Positions 42,421 to 54,374 of a DNA stretch of 64,000 nt are shown piece by piece. The stretch comes from Gymnopilus junonius (taxonomy: Eukaryota; Basidiomycota; Agaricomycetes; Agaricales; Galerinaceae): NCBI GenBank assembly GCA_015501075.1, contig JADNYJ010000142.1, positions 39,453-103,452 on the forward strand, read 5' to 3'. Within the stretch, counting starts at the first letter, position 1; every line of letters begins with the position of its first letter. The notes below the pieces were generated by a model that worked only from the letters and a program-made list of their open reading frames with translations, was not told the origin of the DNA and did not search any database. Position numbers and translations under genes: made by a program.

Positions 42421-43839
42421 TTATAACATCTCCGCCATAGGAACCCTTTCGCCATCCAAGAGTCCATAAGACGGATATTTCATCAGCCTCACTTGCACCA
42501 ATTTTTCTAACCATTTCTTTCCACCGTCGTTCCCAAACTTCTCCAAGAAACGATCATGATCATCAGATGCTTCGTCTCCTTCTGCGAGGAGCCACATTGC
42601 GGAGCGTGAAAGGTGAAGGTGAAGATGCGATGGGCCAGAGCGCTTTTCTATAAATTCGAACGTTGATAACATGGTCTTCAAATCGTAAGTCTTCAATGTG
42701 ATGGAACGAAGATGTGGCCACATTGTAGTGGAAGAGAGGACGAGGGCGTCATCGGAGAGATCCTGGTCAAGAGGGTATAATTTCCAAGCAGGGACTTCAA
42801 ACATTTCGAGTTCCTCAAGGTTGGATAGGCTCCGGAAGAACGTCAGGCTATCGCCAAATTGGATCATGCTGGACAGCCTCAATTTCTTGATAGTGGCTGG
42901 TACCAGAGAGGAGCCGAAAAAGTTGTCAATGTTTGGAAGGTCATTTTGTATTTCCAAAGAGACGAGATTCGGAAGGTGCAAGAAACTGAAGACGTAGAAA
43001 TAATCAGGTTCGTCAAGGTACCACTGGTTGACTTTAACCGCTATGGATCGTAAGGAAGGACACGAAAGCGGAGTGTAATGCGCTGGTTCTTGTCGAGCTG
43101 TAATAGGCCGCAGATCGTGTAAGACTAGGTGAGCAAGACTGGGGCAACCTGCGAACAACGTTTTTATTCCTTCGTATTTGAGCACAATGTCATGGGCAGT
43201 CAAAGAGGTGAGGCTTGGGATGCAAGGTGGAGATATATTTTGGAAACGGAATTTTTTTAGGTTCGAAAGTCTTGACAAAACAGACCATTTTAAGTGTTCC
43301 TCATTCGGTGAAAAAAAGTAGCCTAAACCAACATATGTTCGCGGACACAGGGAAAGCTGTTCGAGGTTGGGTGCTTCCCAAAGGTCTCGCATGAATTTTT
43401 TGAATGCGCCATGACTGGCTGAACGGATATCCAGCCGGCGTAGGCGCCGCGGATGCTTCGAGAGTAAGGCCAACGTCTTGCTGATCTTTCGCTCCGCAGC
43501 AGATGCTATTGGCCCCTTGAGTTCCGCTGTAACTGTCATATCGTCTAGAACGACAGAAACGAGCATTGTTCCCGATCTTTCCAACCACTTTGTCGTCCAT
43601 TCAAGGCATTCGTCAAGTTCCTTGTGTAAAGGAGGGAGTATGAAAGTCCAAAGCTGGGGTATTCCGTAAGAGACGTTGCGCCAATGTGTACAAACGCCAG
43701 ATACTATGGTGGGGAATGGTAATACTTGAGGTTCGAAGTCTCTCCAGTTCTGTGTTCCGTCGAGGAAGATCTTGGAGATAATTTCGAATGGTAGGGAGTC
43801 AAATGATGCCGTGGGGGTGGTGACACCTTCAGGTTGCAT
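42421..43839 (-). CDS. F-box protein, intronless
   Basis: A 472-residue protein of the expanded agaric F-box family. Start MQPEGVTTPTASFDSLPFEI. The F-box segment is SLPFEIISKIFLDGTQNW, then VSGVCTHWRNVSYGIPQLWT (residues about 15-70), followed by ILPPLHKELDECLEWTTKWL and an irregular LRR region (LRRLDIRSASHGAFKKF, LEQLSLCPRT, LSNLKKFRFQNISPPCIPSL, SLAHLVLHDL, LEELEMFEVPAWKL). Probable SCF substrate receptor; ligand unknown. It is a paralogue of the next gene at 44285-45865, which aligns along its whole length, so the pair arose by local duplication. The frame is fully open. Confidence 0.85.
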   Translation of the reverse strand: MQPEGVTTPTASFDSLPFEIISKIFLDGTQNWRDFEPQVLPFPTIVSGVCTHWRNVSYGIPQLWTFILPPLHKELDECLEWTTKWLERSGTMLVSVVLDDMTVTAELKGPIASAAERKISKTLALLSKHPRRLRRLDIRSASHGAFKKFMRDLWEAPNLEQLSLCPRTYVGLGYFFSPNEEHLKWSVLSRLSNLKKFRFQNISPPCIPSLTSLTAHDIVLKYEGIKTLFAGCPSLAHLVLHDLRPITARQEPAHYTPLSCPSLRSIAVKVNQWYLDEPDYFYVFSFLHLPNLVSLEIQNDLPNIDNFFGSSLVPATIKKLRLSSMIQFGDSLTFFRSLSNLEELEMFEVPAWKLYPLDQDLSDDALVLSSTTMWPHLRSITLKTYDLKTMLSTFEFIEKRSGPSHLHLHLSRSAMWLLAEGDEASDDHDRFLEKFGNDGGKKWLEKLVQVRLMKYPSYGLLDGERVPMAEML

Positions 43840-44284
43840 TGCTTGTATAACTTCAACTTCCCAGAGTTTATGACAGGTAGAACAGAATAGAGTCGAAAAA
43901 CGAACTTTTTAAAGGTTACTGAAAGGTCCAGGGTAAGTCATCGATAATTTCCAATGACGGTCGTGACGGACATAGCAACAAGTCGTGACAGGAGGATGCA
44001 TGGGAGGGCTGTCATACGTAGTCGTTGTGTAGTCTGCAGGCAATGCTGTACTGCAATTTTACTGCATACCTAGTGAGTATAAATGTTGAAGGTCCAGTTG
44101 CACACGAGTGACAGAAGGATGATATTTGAACATAATGATTACAAGAACTCCCAGCACGTGAATATTGTAAGTCTACACGTTCTACGGTCTGCGTACCCCT
44201 TCCATTACAGACCAGATAATCGGAAAGGCATGCCACATTGTCAAAGCGGATTACTGACTAGAGTAGGATAGTACCCTCATCCGG
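43840..44284. other. intergenic between F-box paralogues
   Basis: About 450 bases with no recognisable gene; it contains the upstream region of the first F-box gene. Confidence 0.5.
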
Positions 44285-45865
44285 TCAAATGACATCGTTC
44301 ACCACGACCCAACGGAAGGGAGGAAAGTCCATGTCGGATCCCTCGCTACGAACCAACTCCACCTTCACCGACAATTTGTCTCTCAACCACTCCTTCACAT
44401 TTTTCGTTCCACAATTAACCCTGGTCTCCCGACTCATGAACCTCGAAAAGTCCTCGAAAACGTCCTCCCCTTCCCTCCGAATATGGTCTGTGACGAGACG
44501 CATTACAGAGGGCGACAGTCCGATATACCAGACATTCTGTTGGATCGAGGCACGAGCCTGGACGAAGCGGATCAAAGATAAGAAGTTGTGCATGGAGAGT
44601 TTATCCACTGTGATGCGCTTCAGCTTTGATCAAGCTGTGACTGGCGAAAGTGGTGGCATTGCGCCATAAGGATTTCTTTTCTTCTTCCTAGGCGTCGTAT
44701 GAACCTGAGCGTGATTGTTATATTGCGGGTCCCGGTGTTTCTGGAGTTCGGTTATAAAGAACAATTCCTCGGCAGGCGCGTTGACGAGCTCAAGCTCTTC
44801 AACGCACGATAATGAATGATAGAACTTAACGATAACACGGGTCCTGTCCCCATTTATCATCCTCAACTTCGTGATCGGCGGGAGAGGAGACGTTGAAGTC
44901 CAGCCAAAGACTGAAGGAGGGTGGATATCTCCATTTAGCTCCAAACAGTCTAGGTTTGGCATGGACACCCATATGAAAAAGTATCTCCATCCCCAGTCGG
45001 CAGCTGCAATTTTGATGGCGAGGGAACGAAGTGAAGCGGCGACGATCGGAGGGAATGGTCCTGCAGCTGGCTCCTTTATTGGCTGCAAGTCGTGTAACGC
45101 CAGTTGCGTGAGATGAGGGGAAGTCGTAAACAATGCCTTTGCCCCTCCGTAGTCGATGAGCAGGTTGTGAATAGTTAACGAAGTAAGGTTTGGAATAAAA
45201 GGCGGCGAGATGCTCTTGAACATAAACCTCTTCACGTTGGGAAGAGTAGCTCTGCAATTCTTCAGACCCGGCCATCTATCAATGTCTCTCAGAGCAGTGG
45301 CGAATGTGACCCAGTCGCCGACCTGGTATGGATCCATCATTGAATATAATGAGAGATGTTCGAGGTATGGAGCGTGACGGAGTTCCCGAAGGAAAAATTT
45401 GAATGACTTGGGGGTCTGCGACCGGATGTCGAGTTGGCGAAGTCGATAGGCACTCTGGGGTTCCGTGAATATGTGCAGGACATTTATGGACAAGTGTTCT
45501 GGGTGAAAATTGTTGCGATGCCATGTCGAGGGATAGTAGTCTGCAGGGCCCAAGTAATCTAGGACGACTGATACTAGATGCGGCTTGGACCGTTCAAGCC
45601 ATGTCAACGTCCACTGGCAACAGTCGTCAGTGTTTAATTTATGCATCGGCGGGAAAATGAATGTCCATAACTCGGGCGTGCTGTGTGACAGGCTGCGCCA
45701 ATGTGTGCAGACGTTTGAAACGAGAATAGGGAAAGGAATGGAAAGCGGTGAGGATTGAGCTCATGCGTTGGTACCCTCAAGGAAGATCTTGCATACGAGT
45801 TCATTTGGGATGCTGGAGATGTAGGAAACTGAGGGGCCTTTGCGATTGAGAGGATGACGCGGCAT
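44285..45865 (-). pseudogene. F-box paralogue with two in-frame TGA codons
   Basis: An otherwise open 1.58-kb frame from ATG at 45865 (MPRHPLNRKGPSVSYISSIP) to the stop at 44285. It reads SIPNELVCKIFLEGTNA, then TGA, then AQSSPLSIPFPILVSNVCTH and WRSLSHSTPELWTFIFPPMH, the F-box region; LRRs follow (YRLRQLDIRSQTPKSFKFF, LPNVKRFMFKSISPPFIPNL, TQLALHDLQPIKEP, CVEELELVNAPAEEL). A second TGA at 44630-44632 interrupts SPVTA and SKLKRITVDKLSMHNFL, and the frame continues to VVVNDVI. No frameshift was needed. By eye both TGAs align with Trp in the intact neighbour, so each is a single TGG to TGA change. Probably a recent pseudogene; a splice that removes either stop was not found. Confidence 0.68.
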
Positions 45866-46168
45866 TGTGCTGCTGGTTTGAGCAAGAAGGCAGAATTCCT
45901 CAAGTTGGGAGGTGGAACAACCTTAAGTAAAAGTCCGGAAGTGCATCGATATCCCTCCCTTGACTCGAAAAGAGTCAGTAACGCCACCAAATGCTCGCCC
46001 TCACATGGCAATAATTATGAAGGCAGACTAACGGTCTTCTGGAGCCCTGATTAAAATCTCCCCCTGACGACGTCCAAGAAAAGATATATAATTAAAGTCC
46101 CGCGAGGCACAGGAAGCCATTTCAAGGAGTTCAAGGAATATCGCATTTCAGACTTGCAAACGGTGTTT

Positions 46169-47594
<1,426 letters not shown>

Positions 47595-47884
47595 TTTGAA
47601 ACTTGGACTTTTATAGCGGATAATGCCAATAGATGAAGCAGGAAAATTTGCGCTTTTTTAGGTCAAGGGGATCGCCGGGTAAATTTCAGTAGATCCTATG
47701 TTTAATGTAGTGAAAGGTTGGTTATCCAATGTTGAATGATGAATGTTGAAGCTTGGAAGGAAGAAGGACAAAGTTGTTCCTCAGCTGCACGTGTGGTGGG
47801 CTGAGATAATCGATGCCTTAGACGCGTCACGGTGACCGCGACTCGACCTTTTCATTCCCTTCATACCACCAATAATTCGCCAAA

Positions 47885-50000
47885 ATGTCAACTCCAGTGT
47901 TCGTTATGAGTAAGGGAGCCTTAAATCTACGCTTTTTACGTCCCTGACAGACCTGATTCCTAGATACTGCGCCTGAGAGGCAATCTGGGCGAAAAGCGCA
48001 GATTTCAAATATCACAGCGGCCAAGGTGAGCCATTTTGCTTCACAGATCGATTTGGAGCTGAAAATTGGCAAAGACTGTCGCAGACGTTATTAGAACATG
48101 TTTAGGTCCCAAAGCCATGCTGAAAATGATCCTGGATCCAATGGGAGGCATTCTGTATGTTTGCTCGACTTTTTTGCCTTCATCTATCTCATGTATGTTT
48201 CAGGCTTACGAATGACGGTAATGCTATTCTGAGAGAAATAGATGTCGCCCACCCTGCTGCCAAAAACATGATCGAACTCAGTAGGACGCAGATGAAGAAT
48301 GTGGGGATGGTACGACGAGTGTGATCATCCTAGGTACGTCGGCAGTTTCTACAATCCTTTCTTTTCTTCGAATCTTTTATAAAGCGCTGAACTCCATCCA
48401 CAGCTGGAGAAATCCTTGCCCAGTCTCTTTCACAACTGGAACGCGACATCCACCCCGTCGTGATCATTTCAGCCTACAACAAAGCCCTCAAAGAAGCCCT
48501 TGAAATTATTAAACGCATCTCAATCCCCATCGACGTCAACAATGATGCCCAAATGCTCTCCTTAATCAAAACTTCCATCGGCACCAAATTTGTCGTGCGC
48601 TGGTCGGACCTGATGTGCAAACTCGCTTTACATGCCGTCCGCACTGTCTCACAAGACATCAACGGTTTAAAAACTGTCGACATCAAGCGATACGCCCGCG
48701 TTGAGAAGGTTCCTGGTGGTGAGATTGAGGACAGCAAGGTTTTGAACGGTGTGATGGTCAACAAGGATATTACACACCCCAAGATGAGAAGGAGGATCGA
48801 GAACCCAAGGATTATTTTGTTGGATTGTCCGTTGGAGTATAAAAAGGGAGAGTCGCAGACCAACATGGAGTTTTCGAAGGAGACGGATTGGTCGAGAGCT
48901 CAGGAGATTGAGGAGGAGCAGGTCAAGCAGATGTGTTTAAAGCTTGTGGAGCTTAAGCCGGATCTTATCATAACTGAGAAGGGTGTTTCAGGTACTTTTT
49001 CTTCTTGCCATTCGTTCTCTTCATTCGAGTAATTAACCACCCTTTCCTCCCACTTGTAGATCTCGCCCAACACGTCTTTGTCCAACACAATATCACCGCC
49101 ATCCGCCGTGTCCGCAAATCAGACAATAATCGTATTGCCCTAGCCACAGGTGCGACGATCGTCAACCGCATCGAAGACATCCGCGAATCCGACGTAGGCA
49201 CCAAATGTGGACTGTTCTACATCGATAAGCTCGGTGACGAGTACGTTGAACCTCCTCCTCTCACCTACCCATTAACATAACTTACCCTACAAAAGATACT
49301 TCACATTCCTCGTCGAATGCCAAGAGCCCAAAGCATGCACCATCCTCCTGCGCGGCCCTTCAAAGGATATTCTCAACGAGATTGAGCGAAACCTCCAAGA
49401 TGCCATGTCCGTGGCTCGCAACGTCGTTTTCGACCCTAACCTCGCTCCAGGAGGTGGAGCCACGGAGATGGCTATTTCCGTTGGCTTGCACCAGAAGGCG
49501 AGGAGCGTGGTGGGTGTGGAGGGTGGCCATACAGGGCTGTGGCGGACGCGATGGAGGTTATCCCCCGGACGCTCGTGCAGAACTCGGGTGGGAATGTGAT
49601 TAGGGTGTTGACTGAACTCAGAGTGGGTGGATCTTTTTTTTCTTTGGTTGGATTTGCAACAATAGGTTCTGACACTTTTCGTTCTTCTTTTTCTTTTAGG
49701 CCAAACACGCGAATGGAGAGCACTCGTGGGGTGTTAACGGTGATACTGGCAAGATTGTGGATATGAAGACCTATGGCCTATACGAATCTGCCAGCGTGAA
49801 GGTCCAAATTCTCAAAACTGCCATTGAGGTTCGTGGATCTTTCCTTCTCTCTCCATTCACCTGACTCAACTCTCGTTCCTTTGCAGGCCGCTCGCATGCT
49901 GCTCCGCGTGGATGATGTCGTGCAAGCTGTAAGAAAAGATAAGGAAGCTGGAGGTGCACCTGCTGGACCGATGGGCGAAGAGATGATGGAAGGGCAATAA
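47885..50000 (+). CDS. CCT3: T-complex protein 1 subunit gamma (CCT3), two 1-base gaps
   Basis: Subunit of the cytosolic chaperonin TRiC/CCT, which folds actin and tubulin. Start MSTPVFVMNTAPERQSGRKA; then TVADVIRTCLGPKAMLKMIL, LTNDGNAILREIDVAHPAA, the ATPase motif GDGTTSVIILAGE, DLIITEKGVSDLAQH, GLFYIDKLGDEYFTFLVEC, LAPGGGATEMAISVGL, PYRAVADAMEVIPRTLVQNS and the C-terminal LLRVDDVVQAVRKD. About 540 residues, eight introns. As written, two single bases are missing: a G between 48290 and 48291 (LSRTQ to DEECGDGTT) and a base near 49524 (VEG to PYRAVADAM). An essential single-copy gene is unlikely to be dead, so these are most likely sequence errors, a useful yardstick for the window. Confidence 0.93.
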
Positions 50001-50233
50001 TCTGTGACAGAGTACTCTATGTAGTAACGATCATAATGAAAGTTAGGCAGCATGCGATGTCACTAGTAACTGATCAGGCCTAGAGGATGGATAATCTTCC
50101 GTTCAAGATCCAGACAGACAAACGTCATTTGCTTAAAAACTGGCACAAATTTCATCAAAAGCAACGTAATAAATTGTTTGCAGTATAGAATAGCTCGCAG
50201 AAAGAATTTTCGAAGGAGCTCACTAGCAAATGT

Positions 50234-52097
50234 TTATTCTATTAGACCTAAAATCCGGGTCTGCCTCATGATCAATGAGTCCGATGTTGGAGTGCAGTGG
50301 CAGTTAGGGTTTCTGGCAACACTGCTTCCTCTCTGCAATCCCTTCACCATCAACTCGACGCCGTGACACCAATCCAGATAAGTAGCGTCGCTGTGGAAAA
50401 TACGTATGCTTGAAAGATGAGGGAAAAGGCGGTCTATGAAACATGAAATAACCACCGAAAGTTCGACCGGGCGAGTACGAAATTCGTAAGGCGTAGGCCA
50501 TCGGCTATTAAGGTGAAATTCTCTTGGACGTAACCGAAGATTTATTAACCGATGACACTGTGGACGAGGATTGGATTTGACTTCTGCTTGCATGTCCTGA
50601 ATGGCTTTCGAGTCTTTTAAAAGAAAAACCGTCAAATCAAGTAACCGGAGATTCGGAAAGAGGTCAGCAAATTGAGACAGAGCAATTAACGTCAATTGAT
50701 CTGTTCCATCAGCGCCTGGATCTCCGTCGAGGATAAGCCAGTAGATAGACTGCCAGGCAGAGACTTTGCCATCGATTGTGGTGCAAATTATACCCGGAGT
50801 ACTGTGCATAAGATTTTTCATTGAAACTTTCATGAGAAATAATTTTTTGCAAGCTCGAAGCAACTGGATGGCGGTACTTGACATAGTATTTCCCGCGGAA
50901 AGCCAAGTGCGTAATGACGGTGCCGTTTCTGTCACTCTTCTGGAGAATATCTCCGGTCCCGACATGTTGTTTATCTTGAATGTAAGATGTACCAAGGACG
51001 GCGCGTAAATGGAATCAAGAACCTGGAGGGCTTCACTACCCTCAAGGTTCAAAAAGGCGAGACGTTTCAAGGCGCCTAGTGTAACGACTGTCCTCGGCGA
51101 TTCTCTAGTAATTGTTGAGGGTGACATCATCCCGTCCTCTCCAGTTGAATGGATTTTGTGCAGAAGCAGTAATTGAAGGGAACTCATCCCGGAAAGTTGA
51201 TGCAGAAAGGTACTAGAGAAAATGACACTACCTGGACTGGCAAGTAACAATGAGGTCAGTTTAGAAAACCTAGCAAGCATGTTCAAAGACATAGAGGTAG
51301 GTCCGCCATATAAAACGATTTTGTGGGTGTTTGGTGTTTCAAGGCTGAGATGATATAGAAGAGATGAAACCTGTACTTCTATAGTATGATTGCTGTTCTG
51401 AATCATGATTTCAGAGAGATTGGCTGAAGAGATAAGCAAGAATACGCCAAGCAAATTGTCGCTCTGTAGAGAGTCCAAATGGGCGAAATCTACCGTAAGA
51501 CCTCTCAGCATAGGGAATAATTTTGATGGTGACTGAAATCTGAAGATTGAGGGGTACACATGGGATGCAACCCTTGGCATTTTTTGAACTGGCACCAGCA
51601 AATACTTGATATGCTGCGTGTACAAGCGAAACCTTTGCAGATGTTCCTCGACGATAACCTCTGCAGATGTCTTTAGCTAATTACAAGTTGTCATAATCGC
51701 AAAATGAACTCGTACTCACATACAAGTTGCCATCGCTCACTAGTACAGGAATCAGTTTTAATAGAAGGGCCCATGAGTCCATTGTTTCCCATAAGGTAGG
51801 TAAAGCTGCATCAAAGAAGTCCTTGCAAGTGAGAGAAATATTGAGAAAACAAGTTTTCTCAGGATCTTTGAGGCGAGTTTTTTCGGAAATAAATAAAAAG
51901 TTTGGTGTATCGTAGAGGTGGAGGAAAGAGAAAATCAAGCGGAGAAGATATGTGTTGCTGAGGACCTCATCTCGAGCATCCAGTGAGATTATCGAGTCAT
52001 TTGGTACCCTAAAAACAAATCATCAGTCAAGTTCTTTGATCCTCTTGACGTCGGGGGAGCTTACTCGAGATTTGGACTCTGCTGGGAATCGTTCATC
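50234..52097 (-). CDS. F-box-like LRR protein
   Basis: A protein of about 560 residues. The ATG at 52097 opens MNDSQQSPNLE; after an intron VPNDSIISLDARDEVLSNTY, LLRLIFSFLHLYDTPNFLFI and CKDFFDAALPTLWETMDSW form an F-box-like segment with the usual LW near its end; another intron follows SDGNLYV. The long last exon (to 50234) is leucine-rich: FPMLRGLTVDFAHLDSLQSD, FSKLTSLLLASPGSV, MSSLQLLLLHKIHS, LKRLAFLNLEGSEALQVLDS, LRLLDLTVFLLKDSK. It is typical of agaric F-box/LRR proteins, with the helical KTSA...HLQRFRLYTQHIKYL linker. Probably an SCF receptor; target unknown. No lesion seen. Confidence 0.72.
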
Positions 52098-52530
52098 GTT
52101 GCTGCTGAAGCTTCAAAGGTACTTAGTTCCTAGTCAACTAGTCACTGGTCGTTGAATTTCGTGACTTGTCACAGCCTCCCTTTAGCAGGGCTTAAACTTA
52201 TGTAATCCATATTTTGCATAAGCCAGTCCTTTGGACGACTGGTCACTAGCACTGATGAGTGGTCGCACAGGCCTGCGTCACATATTGGCCATTCCTACCC
52301 GCATGACAGTAGGGAAGTAGCAATTTCGATTGGTACATTAAGTACACCTGTAATTGACCTGCAGTCGCATCAGGCGTTACCTGAAAGCTGACTGGAATAT
52401 CACGATTGGTCAAGCAGAACCTTTCAAACTTGGACATATTCGGACCGTTCTCCAACCACTCTCCGTAACCAGCGTCACACAGCAGGCTAATCGCTGCAAA
52501 ACGGAAGAATGAGTAAAATTATAGGTATTG

Positions 52531-54374
52531 TCATGAAGTCTCTAATAAGCGCGTCGCCTCTTGTGCAGAACCAGCCAAAGATGTAGACCAGCACCACTCC
52601 CAATTCTTTGTGAATATCTGTGCAAGGGTTTTCAGCTTCGGGCAAAAGCTCATGGTCAGACACGAAGTCAAAATCTATCTCTGGCGCAGAAAGGGTAAAA
52701 TATTGCCCATTAAGTCTCGACCGCTCTTGAACTTGCAACGCAAATGGTCGACGTATATGGTCATAGATATTTAAAGCCCGAGATATCGTGTCTCTTGTCG
52801 TTAGAGGATGTCCCAGAAGTGTTGAAAGGATGAAAGCGTCCTTGGATTAAAATTAAAGATATTTTTAGAGGAATGAAAGTTAATAGACGCGACAGGGATA
52901 TGCGCACCTCGATGGCTTGCCCAGCTCCCGATCCTTGATGAGGAGTCATTGCGTGGGCCTTTAGTTTGTAAGAACATTCTGTTAACTATTATAGCACAGA
53001 GAAGGCTCACAGCATCACCAAGGATTGCGACATGTCTGGATACAAACGAGCCTAAAGGTTTTACAGTATGTACAGCCCAGCGCAGGGGCTTTTCTACGCA
53101 CTGACTTTCATGTCATCGGGATGGCCATTATTCAAAAATTGGGAACTTACATCTACAAGCGCCCGGACCTCAGGCTCCCAACTTGCAAACATAGAGGAAA
53201 ATTCCAATTTATCTGTAGGGCAGACCCATGGTCCGTGAAACTTTGTATATTCCAGATTATGCTGGGACTTGAAGGCCACAAAATTAATGAATTTTCCATG
53301 CGCAATAGGATATGCGATAATATACTATATTAGACGACAGAACATGAGTTAAAATGGATATCATGAAGAACGGTGGCGCTTACGCCATTCTTGCCAAGGT
53401 ACTATAATTCAGTGATCTCGTAGTCAGCATCGATGGGGAGACAAATCGAGCGAGACGTATGAATCGTACCTGGGTAGGCTGTGTAAGTACTCGATGATGA
53501 GGTTCCCGTTGTCTGAGCCGATCAGCAGGTATCAGAGCACGATACGCATTTGTACCGCTCCATGATGGTTCAATCAAAGCCGTAATATCAGCGGCCTCGG
53601 ACCAATTATTCTGCGATTGAGCCCATTGTACTTTCTCGCCCAAGAACGACCTCCGTACCGCGGATTTTAATCCGTCAGCGCCCAGCAATACATCGCACGA
53701 GGACCGTGTGCCATCCTCAAAAAGAAGGCTGATGGGACCCCCTGCCGCTGGGTGTAAGACCGGAGACGTTTTCTGCAATGAATTTTGTAAGTTGAAGGTA
53801 ATTTCCTCAGAAGCACCTTTTGAAAATCGGCGCGGTGGAACGTTAGGAGGTTTCCTGGGACGGCGCTGAAGTGAGCCAATTAAAAGCACTGCATATTTTG
53901 ATAATGGATATTACCTTGTGTAACTAACGTGTAAAATTCAATCCCTTGAGGAGAGTCGCTCTTGCGGTATTTGAAGGAAGAAACTAGTATTGACGACTCA
54001 GACCAGATCGTCTTAAATAGACTGTCTTTTACTACCTGAGCCCTGAGCTGGCTTTACTTCACTGAGCTTCAATAGGTCTTCCTCTAATCCAAGCTTCCTG
54101 AGAACTTCCCATGGACCTAAGGGATTCAAGGACGAAGGCACTTAGTAAGTTGATAAGTCGCTCGACAGTTACTCTTCTTACGTCCAAATACTCCTATGCC
54201 AGCGCCAACTTCCGCAAGTTTTTCCGCAGCTTCAAATATTTCGACTTCAATATCTTGATATTTGGATAGACCAACTGGAAGTTAAATCACATAATCAGTA
54301 CCAGAATTATAAGGGAGAAGGAAATAAGTACCTGCTGTAGTCAATCCAGCGATTCCAGCTCCACTAATCATCAT
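52531..54374 (-). CDS. salicylate hydroxylase-like FAD monooxygenase, two frameshifts
   Basis: A group A flavoprotein monooxygenase using FAD and NAD(P)H, likely on a phenolic acid. The ATG at 54374 opens MMISGAGIAGLTTA with GAGIAG; then VGLSKYQDIEVEIFEAAEKL and AEVGAGIGVFG, PWEVLRKLGLEEDLLK, LTFHRADFQKVLLRKLPS, CDVLLGADGLKSAVRRSFLG (DG motif), VAILGDAAHAMTPHQGSGAG and QAIEDAFILSTLLGHPL (GD motif), closing LAQIFTKNWEWCWSTSLAGS and AQEATRLLETS. At least seven introns. Two lesions remain: the CCCCC at 53738-53742 needs one more base to link KRLRSYTQRQ to GPISLLFEDG, and the GGG at 52640-52642 has one base too many before KLKTLAQI. Both are homopolymer changes, so sequence error is likely. Confidence 0.82.

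Noticed and set aside
44630..45766. TGA read as selenocysteine in the F-box paralogue
   Set aside because: Fungi of this group lack a known selenocysteine system, both sites align with Trp, and no SECIS-like structure was sought or seen.
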